The notes under the pieces: model-generated
Seen by the model: only the letters and a program-made list of their open reading frames with translations
What the model was told of the DNA's origin: nothing
The model's database searches: none
Part shown: piece after piece, positions 18,301-26,758 of the stretch
Layout: each line of letters opens with the position of its first letter
Numbering within the stretch: position 1 is the stretch's first letter
Made by a program: the position numbers and the translations under genes
Source of the DNA: G020350405 sp964513655
Lineage (GTDB): Bacteria > Planctomycetota > Phycisphaerae > Sedimentisphaerales > Anaerobacaceae
Reading direction: 5' to 3'
DNA: 64,000 nt
Assembly (NCBI GenBank): GCA_964513655.1
Contig: CAZENQ010000001.1
Span: 62,001 to 126,000 of the forward strand

Positions 18301-19440
18301 ATGACCGAAGAATATCTCGCTTCACAAAAAGTATACTCAACAGAAAGTCTCGGTAAGTTAAGCATCGCCGATATGCTGGCCTACTTCGAGGAAAAAGGGG
18401 CGATGCGCGTCTCCGACCTGCATATCAAAATCGGAGCACCGCCTACTTACCGCATTGATGGCGAACTGGTAAAATTAAAAGGCCTGAATCTCACACCCGA
18501 AACAGCAAAACAGCTAATCTATCCGCTTCTCAGCGAACGAAATCTGCAGAAACTCATCAACCAATACAGCGTGGACTGCTCTTATCGGTATGGCTCTCTG
18601 CAGTTTCGAATAAACGTCTTCATGGACAACGACGGCATCTGCGCCGCAATCCGCGCACTGTCAATGGACGTCCCGAAAATCGAGAAAATCGGCTTTCCCA
18701 ACGACATTTGGAAGGACATCGTCAATCGCAAGCACGGCCTGGTTCTCGTAACAGGCATCACCGGCGCCGGAAAATCTACAACCATCGCCTCTCTGATTGA
18801 CAGAATCAGTGAAAAACACGCCTGTAGAATCATAACCGTTGAAGACCCCATCGAGTATATCTACCAGCAGAAATATTCCATAGTCTCGCAGCGAGAGGTC
18901 GGAAGAGATGTCAAATCCTTTGTCGACGGATTAAGAGCGATGCTCCGCGAAGACCCCGACATAATATTTGTCGGAGAGATGCGAGACCCCGAAACCATAG
19001 CCATGACACTTATGGCCGCCGAAACGGGGCACCTGGTGTTCTCCACGCTGCACACAAGAGATGCCACGGGTACAGTCGCGCGAGTACTCGACTACTTCCC
19101 GCCCGGAAGACAACACGAGGTACGAAATCAGCTCTCCCTCGGACTGGCCTACATCATCAGTCAAAAACTCATACCCAAAAAAGACGGCAAGGGCAGAATT
19201 GTCGCAATGGAAATAGTTAATAATACCCATTACGCATGCGCGAATCTGATACGCACCGGCAAGGTCGAGCAGCTATACTCACAACTACAGACGAAGACCA
19301 AAAACAAACCTGACGAGAAAATGATAACTTTGGAAAGCCACCTTGCCAGATTGGTAAAGGATGACAAGCTCGACCTGCTCGAAGCTCAGAAATGGGCCAA
19401 TAATATCAGCAGCTTCACCGACGCCATGAAGCGGATTTAA
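18301..19440 (+). CDS. pilT: PilT-type twitching motility ATPase
   Basis: 379 residues. Secretion-ATPase superfamily: N-terminal PAS-like domain beginning VSDLHIKIGAPPTYRIDG, Walker A GITGAGKST, Asp box (ITVEDPIEY), Walker B (DIIFVGEMRDPETIAMTLMA) and His box (TGHLVFSTLHT). The C-terminal ANLIRTGKVEQLYSQLQT corresponds to the AIRNLIRE region that PilT needs for retraction, so PilT is favoured over PilB/GspE. It would depolymerise a type IV pilus. No pilus genes adjoin; the type II secretion locus 12 kb away has its own ATPase. Confidence 0.88.
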   Translation: MTEEYLASQKVYSTESLGKLSIADMLAYFEEKGAMRVSDLHIKIGAPPTYRIDGELVKLKGLNLTPETAKQLIYPLLSERNLQKLINQYSVDCSYRYGSLQFRINVFMDNDGICAAIRALSMDVPKIEKIGFPNDIWKDIVNRKHGLVLVTGITGAGKSTTIASLIDRISEKHACRIITVEDPIEYIYQQKYSIVSQREVGRDVKSFVDGLRAMLREDPDIIFVGEMRDPETIAMTLMAAETGHLVFSTLHTRDATGTVARVLDYFPPGRQHEVRNQLSLGLAYIISQKLIPKKDGKGRIVAMEIVNNTHYACANLIRTGKVEQLYSQLQTKTKNKPDEKMITLESHLARLVKDDKLDLLEAQKWANNISSFTDAMKRI

Positions 19441-19450
19441 CGGCCTGATT

Positions 19451-20344
19451 ATGACAATCCAGTTCTATTGCCCCAATTGTGATTCGCTGATAGCCTTTGA
19501 CAGCAAGCACGCGGGCAAACGTGCCCGCTGCCTAACCTGCGGACAGGTTCTTATTATACCCTCCAAAGACCACGAAAAACCAAAAAAAATTGGACCTGAG
19601 CGTGAAAAGAGCGAACCCACACCCGGCTTCTACCGTGCCGTCTTCCTGGACAGCTGCAAGATATTCTTCGACCCTGAAAATGCAACTTCGCTGCTGTTCG
19701 TTATCGCAGCAGTATGTTTCAAATTCTTTCTCGGAAAGGCGATATGCTGCATGAACTACATCTCGTACGTTGTTGTCTGGGGCTGGCTGCTGGGATTCTA
19801 CCTCAATATCATCTACGAGACCGCCTTCGAGATAGACAAACTGCCCGAGATTTTCCTCGGAACGAGCATCACTTTCCTGTGGTATATCATCAAACCCTTT
19901 CTTACCTTCTTTTTTACTATGTTCGCCGTCCAGCTCCCATTCGTAATCACCCTGATATTACTACAGGATAGAGGCATCACGTACGAAAATATGTGGCAGG
20001 CGCATACCGGCCTGCATTTACTCCTCCAGGCCTTGTTCATCTTCGGCCTGTTTCTGTTCCCAATGGCCGTTTTGACTACGGCCGTAGGAAACGACATCAC
20101 TCTACTTAGGCCCGATTACATACTAGTGCCGGTGCTCAAAGCACCGCTGCCATATACAATCGTCGTGGCTTTACTTGTCGCTGCTTGTGTCGTCGAGATG
20201 CAGACCACCCAATATGATGGTTCGGCTCCCTTGATAACCGCCGCTAATTTGGCAATCAATCTGGCCATACAGGTAATTGCTATAATCGCTATGCGCTCAA
20301 TCGGCCTGTTCTACAGACACTACTCCTGCCACCTCCCGTGGTAA
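19451..20344 (+). CDS. Zinc-ribbon membrane protein (MJ0042-type N-terminus), unknown function
   Basis: 297 residues. The N-terminus is a zinc ribbon (CPNC at 8-11, CLTC about 19 residues later, ending GQVLIIPS), the MJ0042/DUF-type ribbon common in planctomycete proteins. After a Lys/Glu-rich linker come about six hydrophobic segments (from about residue 75 to 290). The function is not known. It starts ten bases after pilT and is likely part of the same transcript. No enzymatic motif was seen. Confidence 0.7.
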   Translation: MTIQFYCPNCDSLIAFDSKHAGKRARCLTCGQVLIIPSKDHEKPKKIGPEREKSEPTPGFYRAVFLDSCKIFFDPENATSLLFVIAAVCFKFFLGKAICCMNYISYVVVWGWLLGFYLNIIYETAFEIDKLPEIFLGTSITFLWYIIKPFLTFFFTMFAVQLPFVITLILLQDRGITYENMWQAHTGLHLLLQALFIFGLFLFPMAVLTTAVGNDITLLRPDYILVPVLKAPLPYTIVVALLVAACVVEMQTTQYDGSAPLITAANLAINLAIQVIAIIAMRSIGLFYRHYSCHLPW

Positions 20345-20399
20345 ACCTCGAAACCTCGAAATAACCCCCCATACACAGGAAAATTGATGTAATCCGACA

Positions 20400-20807
20400 C
20401 TAATGTTCCGGCTCTCTGCTTTTCCTTTTCAACTCAGAAGCTCGAACAATCACATACGCCACAAGTGCGAAGACAAAGAACACAAGAAGCATCCACGCTG
20501 TACCTTGCAGCGTAGCTATTATAGTTCGATATACTTCAAGCACCCACCGCTCCGGGTTCAGCTCGATTATCTTGGAGCCCTCGTATCTCGGCTCGGTAAT
20601 GTACTTCTCAAGTTCCCATATCCTTACGCCGCTTGATATCCCCGTCACATAGATTGCGAATTTAAGATACTTTGACCACGCCCTGCTTATCTCATCTGAT
20701 ATAATGCGAACAAGAATCTTGTCAATCGGCTTGGCAAAAACCAAAACCACAATAGATGAAACCACAAACGCAATTCCAAACGTTACAATCAAGAGCGTGA
20801 TAAACAT
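20400..20807 (-). CDS. Small integral membrane protein, unknown function
   Basis: 135 residues with a long N-terminal hydrophobic segment (about 3-28), a weaker one (about 47-60) and a C-terminal one (about 100-123), ending in a basic tail. No family was recognised. It is convergent with the zinc-ribbon gene and precedes nothing obvious; the cysteine-cluster gene lies 57 bases upstream in the same direction. Confidence 0.5.
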   Translation of the reverse strand: MFITLLIVTFGIAFVVSSIVVLVFAKPIDKILVRIISDEISRAWSKYLKFAIYVTGISSGVRIWELEKYITEPRYEGSKIIELNPERWVLEVYRTIIATLQGTAWMLLVFFVFALVAYVIVRASELKRKSREPEH

Positions 20808-20864
20808 ATCGTTCCCCTTTCCTCTGCCTCACTCCCCTCTGCCTTACGTTCTGTAGCTCTGAAA

Positions 20865-21107
20865 CTACTCAAACCTGAAACCACAAGTATCTGCTGTAAT
20901 AAACTCCGATTCTGTCCTCGGATACTTTCTACAACTTAAAGGACGCAACTGATAAATTTTACAATAACTGCTTCCATCAGGCCTATACCGCAGGAACGGA
21001 CAGACATTCGGCAGCCTGCAACATCGGCCACAATTAACACACTCCCCCATTCTTCGCTCCGAAATAGGCAACACCGAACTAATTGTCCTTTTTGCTTTCG
21101 CAATCAT
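20865..21107 (-). CDS. YkgJ-type cysteine cluster protein
   Basis: 80 residues. The cysteine pattern CVNCGRCCRLPNVCPFL...YCKIYQLRPLSCRKYP is that of the YkgJ/UPF0153 family, thought to bind a metal or Fe-S cluster. It is at the short end of the family. It ends with a further Cys (TADTCGFRFE). The function is unknown. It lies alone on the minus strand upstream of the small membrane protein. Confidence 0.75.
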   Translation of the reverse strand: MIAKAKRTISSVLPISERRMGECVNCGRCCRLPNVCPFLRYRPDGSSYCKIYQLRPLSCRKYPRTESEFITADTCGFRFE

Positions 21108-21237
21108 AACATCTGCTGTCTCTCAGATAACAACCTTTGTCCAGCGGCCACAGCTTCAAAACCTAATGCTGGCCGACGGCTTAGAAATTATAACACCCGA
21201 AAATCCCATAACAACTCTTTTCCCGCTCATTTGAAGT

Positions 21238-22434
21238 TTAATTCTTAACAATCAACCGAAACTTTCGGACATGCGAGCGGTAGTGTCGGCTGTTCTGCCT
21301 CCAACTGCCTGAGAACTGCATCCACCCGGTTATCTCATCCTGCGACTGCTTCAGCCATTTAAGTGGTATCCGCGGGCAATAGGGGGATATATCAGCATTT
21401 TCCCAATTATCCTCTCTATGAACAAGTGTAAACGGCCCCCAAGGCTCCGGAGAATCGTACATCACCAGCTTACTGCCGCTGTTGCAGTCAAAATCGCGTT
21501 TTAAGCTCCACGTCAGCAGCAGATACCGCTTGATGGATTTCATGTAAACCATCTCAGGAAGGCTTATCTTCTTATGATTCGACAGAACAGGAACCGCCTT
21601 GGTCATATCGCTGCACCAGAAAGGACCGCCGGAGCCGTCAAACCCACAAACAAATTCCCATGCTTGCCTCTCAATAATGCGGCCCTTCGGCACCCTGCCG
21701 ATTCTTAAATGCGAGCCGTTGTCCCATTGCTCGGCTGAAACCGCATAAACAAACCCATCTCTCGCTCCTTCGTTATTCTTGCCAAAATTAACAAAGGCAG
21801 GGCCACCAAAAATATATCCCGGAAACATAGGCTCCTTTATGCTGTTAATGTCCGGCGTCCACGTCAAACCGTGGTCTTTCGAGCATACGATAGTCGCATT
21901 TGTCCCGTGCTGGCTCTTTTTACCATACACAGGGGGCTTTTTACCTAACAGATTCTGAAACGCAAGATACAAAACACCGTCAACGCAAATCATCCCGCAA
22001 GGCTTGGGCCCATCCCCGCCGTTGCCGTAATAACCGTACATCTCATTGACCTTGCTGATTTTATAATTCGGCGGATAACCGGCGAACTTCTCGACATCAA
22101 GACCTACCGCCTTTTTGCCCCAGTGCGGGTCCCCCGAAGAGGCATAAATCTCACCGTCATCAGCCCACGTCATCGGGTATGTATCACCGCGTACCGCAGG
22201 TCCCGCCTTCTCGAACCAAATGGTATACACCGTACCAAGCTCACTCACCTCCTCACCGGCCGCAGGGTCCGGATAGGTAATCTGCTCACCGAGCCACTCA
22301 AGGCCTTTTATCACATCACTGCGCGATACCGGCGCAACCGCAGAACCAGCCGACTCCTTACTTTTAGTCTCTCCCAAGCCTGTCGAGAAACCAATCAATA
22401 AAACACCAGCACTGAGTATGGACATTCTTTTCAC
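21238..22434 (-). CDS. Exported DUF4185-family protein
   Basis: 398 residues. GTG start with AGGAG seven bases upstream; the in-frame ATG three codons later is too close to it. A signal peptide is followed by a single globular domain of five-bladed-propeller type: WADDGEIYASSGDP, CSKDHGLTWTPD, repeated F-x-N-F-G blocks and LLLTWSLKRD are characteristic of DUF4185, found in planctomycete secreted and glycan-associated proteins. The catalytic role is undefined in the family. It is monocistronic. Confidence 0.75.
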   Translation of the reverse strand: MKRMSILSAGVLLIGFSTGLGETKSKESAGSAVAPVSRSDVIKGLEWLGEQITYPDPAAGEEVSELGTVYTIWFEKAGPAVRGDTYPMTWADDGEIYASSGDPHWGKKAVGLDVEKFAGYPPNYKISKVNEMYGYYGNGGDGPKPCGMICVDGVLYLAFQNLLGKKPPVYGKKSQHGTNATIVCSKDHGLTWTPDINSIKEPMFPGYIFGGPAFVNFGKNNEGARDGFVYAVSAEQWDNGSHLRIGRVPKGRIIERQAWEFVCGFDGSGGPFWCSDMTKAVPVLSNHKKISLPEMVYMKSIKRYLLLTWSLKRDFDCNSGSKLVMYDSPEPWGPFTLVHREDNWENADISPYCPRIPLKWLKQSQDEITGWMQFSGSWRQNSRHYRSHVRKFRLIVKN

Positions 22435-22514
22435 TTCGTTACTCCTTTAATCTCTAACGCTTTTTATAAAAACCATTCGTGCAAAATCCTTTCAAAACAA
22501 GACCTAAGACACTT

Positions 22515-23468
22515 TTAAGAACGCCCAGACTCTATAGATTTCACAATATTATAAACAACCATATTATAAGCAACCTCCATCTGGTATTTATCAGCCAACT
22601 TTATCACAGCCCCGTTTAAAGCATTAATTTCTGTTTTCTTGTGCGCAAGAATATCCTGCAGCGTCGATGATTTGTGCTCAGCCGTATCGGGCACCAGCTT
22701 ACTATAGAAAACTTCGAGAAAATCTTCCGCCTTTTGCCAATGCGTCTGGTATCCTGCCGCCGCCATAACACCGAATACTTCCCTGACAATCCCGTTCATT
22801 ATAGCCCGTGTAAATTCATTCTCCGCCAACGCTCCATACGGCATATCAAGAATCGCACCAAGAGGGTTCAGTGCACAATTGTACAGCATCTTCGCCCACA
22901 GGTCCCTGCCTACATCACTTGTCACCTCACAAGGTATGTCACCTTTGCTTATAAACTCGCATAACTTCTCAACACAGGCCGCATCACGACCGAATAAACT
23001 ACCGATATGAATCGAGTCCGCATGTACCGTTATCTCAACTGCGTTTTTTTCGAGTCTGCGAAATCCCGTAATCACCCGTGCGTTGTAAACCTGTCCCTGC
23101 TCAAAAAAAGGCAGAAATACCTCCGCGTTGCCCCACCCATTTTGGAACAATACTATCTTAGTCTCTTCGCCGAACAGTTGCCTGTGTCCGGACAGCTCTC
23201 TCGCCGCCACGGAAGTATCAAATGATTTGACACAGACTAGTATATAGTCGTAGCTCCTGCCTTGGATATCTTCCAACGAGCAGCAACTTCCAAACTTCTT
23301 CGCCTCCGCGCGATAGTCGCCGAAAATACCTGTGCGCGCCAAGCCACCGTCGTGCAAAGCACGCACCGTAGCCTCTCTGCCGATAATATCAACCTCCGCG
23401 TCGGCTTTTATCAGGCAGCTCGCGATACCAAGGCCAACTGAACCACCTCCATATACTAACACTCTCAT
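22515..23468 (-). CDS. panE: 2-dehydropantoate 2-reductase (ketopantoate reductase) family
   Basis: 317 residues. N-terminal Rossmann domain (YGGGSVGLGIASCLIKADAE, with the glycine pattern GGGSVG), then the C-terminal helical domain with WAKMLYNCALNPLGAI, which holds the catalytic-Lys region of PanE/ApbA. It reduces ketopantoate to pantoate with NADPH for coenzyme A synthesis, though paralogues of other substrates exist. A TATAAT-like box lies about 17 bases before the ATG, so the leader is very short. Confidence 0.82.
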   Translation of the reverse strand: MRVLVYGGGSVGLGIASCLIKADAEVDIIGREATVRALHDGGLARTGIFGDYRAEAKKFGSCCSLEDIQGRSYDYILVCVKSFDTSVAARELSGHRQLFGEETKIVLFQNGWGNAEVFLPFFEQGQVYNARVITGFRRLEKNAVEITVHADSIHIGSLFGRDAACVEKLCEFISKGDIPCEVTSDVGRDLWAKMLYNCALNPLGAILDMPYGALAENEFTRAIMNGIVREVFGVMAAAGYQTHWQKAEDFLEVFYSKLVPDTAEHKSSTLQDILAHKKTEINALNGAVIKLADKYQMEVAYNMVVYNIVKSIESGRS

Positions 23469-23589
23469 AACGGCGACTATTATAATCCCACTTCCGAAAT
23501 CTGAAATGCAAAAAACCTAAAACCGACAGCCCGTGTACAAACAATAACGCCCCTCAGTAAATGAACATACGACAACGACACCGCGCATG

Positions 23590-23627
23590 AAAAAAGCCAG
23601 ATTCCGGGGAATTCGGGAATCTGGCTT
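23590..23627 (-). terminator. Rho-independent terminator of a small minus-strand unit
   Basis: Perfect 12-base arms: AAGCCAGATTCC at 23594-23605 and GGAATCTGGCTT at 23616-23627 (plus-strand reading), with a ten-base loop. On the minus strand the stem is followed by a T-run, so it terminates leftward transcription. The only transcript that could use it is the small unit at 23677-23826. A weaker inverted pair (ATTGCC/GGCAAT, 23651-23673) lies just upstream. Confidence 0.8.
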
Positions 23628-23676
23628 CGGAGGAGGGTGATGAATGCGCCATTGCCCTAAGATTCAAGGCAATGGT

Positions 23677-23826
23677 TTACTTCGGACTCTCCCTTCGCTG
23701 GCCCTGTCCTTCTGAACCTCGCCTCAGCACGCTCGAACTCTGTGCCGGGCGATTCACCTTCAGTTCAGAAATTAACCGCTCAGCTAATTCAGCAACAGTC
23801 TCATCTTTTTCCAAAACCTTGCCCAT
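23677..23826 (-). CDS. Putative 49-residue protein in its own transcription unit
   Basis: An ATG at 23826 opens a 49-codon frame ending TAA at 23677. The first half (MGKVLEKDETVAELAERLIS) is acidic and amphipathic helical; the second half is Ser/Arg/Gln-rich. There is no strong Shine-Dalgarno. A candidate promoter 83 bases upstream and a strong terminator 50 bases downstream delimit a transcript of about 320 bases. It could instead be a small RNA. Not recognised. Confidence 0.38.
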   Translation of the reverse strand: MGKVLEKDETVAELAERLISELKVNRPAQSSSVLRRGSEGQGQRRESPK

Positions 23827-23915
23827 CTTTCACGCTACCTAACGTCAAACGATTTCGCGGCCCGATACATTTATTCGGCACGTCCAGCAAAACCTAATGT
23901 TCAAACCGCCTGACC

Positions 23916-23944
23916 ATAATCATCCAATGCCCTCTGTTTGTCAA
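23916..23944 (-). promoter_or_regulatory. Candidate sigma-70-type promoter for the small unit
   Basis: On the minus strand, TTGACA (23939-23944) and GATTAT (23916-23921, four of six matches to TATAAT) are spaced 17 bases apart. Predicted transcription starts near 23909, giving an ~83-base leader before the 49-codon frame. Confidence 0.45.
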
Positions 23945-24032
23945 TCGGGGCCAGACCTGTTTTTTCTATAGGGGAAAACCCTATACCCCCATCAAACAAC
24001 CTTAAACCCCAAAAAAACCAAAAACAAATTGA

Positions 24033-24212
24033 CGGCCCGCAGCAGGAAATGTCCTGGTCGTCGCCGGCCACTGTTTCTTTCCGGGACTTACCGAAGATTG
24101 GCAGCACAAAAACGGATGCATCCGCATAAATTACGCTCAGGACCAGAAAACCGTCACTGCGGGCCTTAAAATCATCGGCGACGAGATAAAAAAAGCCTAC
24201 AAAACCACCTAA
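24033..24212 (+). pseudogene. avtA: 3' stump of a valine-pyruvate aminotransferase (AvtA-like) gene
   Basis: The plus frame from 24033 to TAA at 24212 has no start codon of its own, opens just after an in-frame TGA (24030-24032) and reads as an aminotransferase C-terminus. It includes GNVLVVAGHCFFPGL, then DWQHKNGCIRINYAQD and a closing GLKIIGDEIKKAYKTT. This matches from memory the end of AvtA (VVPGHYFFPGL ... CxRxNYAQ). The family is ~415-430 residues; only about the last 58 remain, and no N-terminal part is visible upstream. Most likely a deletion remnant. Confidence 0.68.
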
Positions 24213-24256
24213 ACCAGTCTCCCGCCGACCGAAGTGAGCTTCTTAGTTCCGCAATT

Positions 24257-24478
24257 CTATTGCGATGCTGGGGGCCCTTGACTGCCGATGCGGCCAACCA
24301 ACAGCAGTAACAGGCACGCCCCCGTGATTATCCCTATGATGCTCATCAGCTTGACCAAGGCCTGCCTCACTGCCTCGTTTTCAAAGATGTCCAGCACGTA
24401 CAATGATGCAATTACCGCTAGCGCAACAATCGCAATCATTAAGGCCGTCTTGACGATCGCCAAAAATCCCTTTGACAT
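24257..24478 (-). CDS. Small membrane protein, unknown function
   Basis: 73 residues from the ATG at 24478, preceded by AAGGAG; a TTG seven codons upstream is in frame but unneeded. Two hydrophobic segments (about 6-30 and 40-62) and a polar tail. No family was recognised. It starts 36 bases after the ferritin-like gene in the same direction and may be co-transcribed. Confidence 0.55.
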   Translation of the reverse strand: MSKGFLAIVKTALMIAIVALAVIASLYVLDIFENEAVRQALVKLMSIIGIITGACLLLLLVGRIGSQGPPASQ

Positions 24479-24514
24479 AATCTCCTTACTCCTTTCCAAA
24501 GCTAAACCTCCGGC

Positions 24515-24970
24515 TCAGCCCTTCTTCAGCAACAAATCATACTCGGTTTCAAACCGCAGCTTGTGCTTTACTTCCTCCTGTGCCAAACCCAAAAGCACTT
24601 CCCGCGTCTGCTCATCTTTGACTTGCGCTACCATAGCCACATAAGTCCTGAAAGCCGCATCCTCCTTTTCTATCCCCAGCATAAGTACATCCTTGTAATC
24701 CATATCCAGCGCTGCATCAGTATCCGATATAATATACTCATGCTCCGGCAGAGTAACTCCTTCACCTTCCTCCAATACCTTGCCTGTCTTCATAAATTCC
24801 AGTTCCAGCTTGGCCTTGTGTTCCAGTTCCTCCTCCGCTAACTCCTCAAAGACCTTACGAATCTCTGCACTGGCCACACGCTCCGCCAGAGCCAGATAAA
24901 ACCGGTTCGCCTCCACCTCCCTCGCTATCGCAAATGCCAAAATGTCCTCATCAGGTTTTACTCTGCCCAT
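24515..24970 (-). CDS. Rubrerythrin/ferritin-like di-iron protein
   Basis: 151 residues forming a four-helix bundle with two ExxH-type pairs: AREVEANRFYLALAE, then LAEEELEHKAKLE, a second EKEDAAFRTYVAM and LAQEEVKHKLRFE. These carry the Glu/His ligands of a non-haem di-iron site, as in the rubrerythrin family without the C-terminal rubredoxin domain. Probable peroxide or oxygen detoxification in the cytoplasm of an anaerobe. It lacks CxxC, so electrons would come from a separate donor. Confidence 0.82.
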   Translation of the reverse strand: MGRVKPDEDILAFAIAREVEANRFYLALAERVASAEIRKVFEELAEEELEHKAKLELEFMKTGKVLEEGEGVTLPEHEYIISDTDAALDMDYKDVLMLGIEKEDAAFRTYVAMVAQVKDEQTREVLLGLAQEEVKHKLRFETEYDLLLKKG

Positions 24971-25097
24971 CGCGGACCTCTTGTCTCAAATCACCAGTCT
25001 TCCGTCTTTAACAAATTATACCCCTTTTAGACAAGACCGCCACAAAATTACCCAGATTTGCCCTATTATTACCTCGCGCTTTTCTACTTTTTACTCT

Positions 25098-25682
25098 TTA
25101 CAACACTTCACGCAGCATCCGCTCCAGCAGCTCCATTGGCAGACCCATCACATTAGTCAAACTGCCATCGATTTTCTCAATAAACTCGTCACCTTCTTCT
25201 TGTATGGCGTAAGCACCCGCCTTGTCCTGCCATGAACCGCTCATGATATGCTCGGCCATCTGCTCCTCACTCATTTTCTTCGGATAAATGGTCGTCGTAT
25301 CACTCTCCACCAATTCGACACCATCTTCTAATCTGACAATCGCAACAGCCGTCACAACTTTGTGAGGCCTACTGAATAACTTCCTTGTAATCTCCTCGGC
25401 CTCTTTCGCATCTGCAGGTTTGCCGATTATTTCCTCGTCAAAATCCACCACGGTATCCGCCGCAATGACCAAACGACCCGGAAAATCACCGGCCACACTT
25501 CTCGCCTTCGCCAATGCCAGCCGCTTAGCGTAATCACATGGCCCAATACGCTCAGCCCCAAAAGCCGATTCGTCGATATCAGGAACCACAACCATAAACT
25601 CATAGCCGGCTTCGGTCAACAAATCTTTCCGCCGGGGCGAAACCGAAGCCAAAATGATGGAAACTGTAAGCTCATCAGCCAT
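25098..25682 (-). CDS. maf: Maf-family nucleoside triphosphate pyrophosphatase
   Basis: 194 residues. The signature ASVSPRRKDLL near the N-terminus, the catalytic AADTVVDFD and the C-terminal GAYAIQEEGDEFIEKIDGS are intact. It hydrolyses modified or non-canonical dTTP/UTP/CTP, a house-cleaning role. It starts six bases after the zincin-like lipoprotein gene, as part of a minus-strand run that begins with the DedA-like gene. Confidence 0.92.
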   Translation of the reverse strand: MADELTVSIILASVSPRRKDLLTEAGYEFMVVVPDIDESAFGAERIGPCDYAKRLALAKARSVAGDFPGRLVIAADTVVDFDEEIIGKPADAKEAEEITRKLFSRPHKVVTAVAIVRLEDGVELVESDTTTIYPKKMSEEQMAEHIMSGSWQDKAGAYAIQEEGDEFIEKIDGSLTNVMGLPMELLERMLREVL

Positions 25683-25688
25683 AACTGT

Positions 25689-26741
25689 CTATTTCAGCCG
25701 TACGTGATATACTATCTTCCTGCAGAACGCCAGATACTCTTCTTCTATCTTGTCAAAATCATCGCCGATGTACCGTTCAAATAACTCCAACCCAACAGCC
25801 CGATTCCACCGGACTGTAAGCGGGATGTTTCGATCCGCTGCGATTCTCCTGTTCTGCTCACTGAGCGGCCAATTACCGCTCAGACCATCCAGCAGCAGCC
25901 GTTGATAACGCCACAGCCGCTTGCCGTAATCTTCCTCCCGCAGAAAACGAACCAGCGCATATGCTTGACTATAAAAAGCCACTACCGCCTCTTCTTTCTC
26001 TGTGGTCAGCACCTCTCCCGGGTTCACAGCTATCAATTCTTTCAGCGGCATGACCTCGTCTTTCAGCAGCGTCTTCTTCAAGCCGCCCAATCGATACATA
26101 TTCTTGCCAGGTTCAAAATAGAAAAAGCCTCCGCTTTCTCTACTGACCTCAAAGAGCATTGCGATACCTTCGTCAAGCCAGCTCGGCAGGCGAAATTGAA
26201 AAAGCCTTTTGTTAAACTGGTGCCAACCCTCGTGTCCGAGAGCAGAGAAAGTCCGCTCTCTGCCGATATTGTACGCCACGCACGCACCGTTTAGATAATA
26301 TGCACCTGCCTTTATTTTACGGAACATCGACGCCTGCCGGCCCGCAAAGGTCTTCGTAAAATCCTCCCATTGTTTACGCTCGGCAAAAAGATAAACAGGG
26401 AACTTGGCTGTTGTCTCGATAGGCTCAGGCAATTGGCCGTTATAGCCGCGATACGCCGACTCCAAAAACCCGGGGACCTCTGATAGCATCAGTGGCTCTA
26501 AAAGCGTTGTAAAAATCTCATAGTGAGCGGTGGACAGCTTGAGCCCCGGCCCATACTCGTTCTGCCATACCTCCACGGATTTCAAGGCAGGTAGATTCCG
26601 TCCCCGCAGGTAGCCAATCATCCCTTCAGGCGTATCAATCCGCTGCACTTTACCTTCCATCGTCCCAACAGAGCCGGGTTCAGAACAACCAGCCAAGCAG
26701 ACGACCGCAAGCGCCCAAACTAACGCCCAATTCCTTGCCAC
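25689..26741 (-). CDS. Lipoprotein with zincin-type HExxH motif, unknown substrate
   Basis: 350 residues, GTG start with GGGAGA eight bases upstream. Lipoprotein signal ending LAGC with Cys19. The middle carries ALGHEGWHQFNKRLF, an HExxH zinc motif, and about 15 residues later LPSWLDEGIAMLFE, the downstream Glu arrangement of gluzincin/peptidase-MA-like enzymes (DUF1570-like). A periplasmic or outer-membrane-attached metallopeptidase is inferred. The similarity stops at these motifs, so activity is not assured. Confidence 0.65.
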   Translation of the reverse strand: MARNWALVWALAVVCLAGCSEPGSVGTMEGKVQRIDTPEGMIGYLRGRNLPALKSVEVWQNEYGPGLKLSTAHYEIFTTLLEPLMLSEVPGFLESAYRGYNGQLPEPIETTAKFPVYLFAERKQWEDFTKTFAGRQASMFRKIKAGAYYLNGACVAYNIGRERTFSALGHEGWHQFNKRLFQFRLPSWLDEGIAMLFEVSRESGGFFYFEPGKNMYRLGGLKKTLLKDEVMPLKELIAVNPGEVLTTEKEEAVVAFYSQAYALVRFLREEDYGKRLWRYQRLLLDGLSGNWPLSEQNRRIAADRNIPLTVRWNRAVGLELFERYIGDDFDKIEEEYLAFCRKIVYHVRLK

Positions 26742-26758
26742 AATTGTTTCTCTCCCGC

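Noticed and set aside
23901..24129. Opposed frames of 63-68 codons over the small-unit promoter
   Set aside because: Neither has a ribosome site or recognisable motif, and the avtA-like frame overlaps them with real family motifs.
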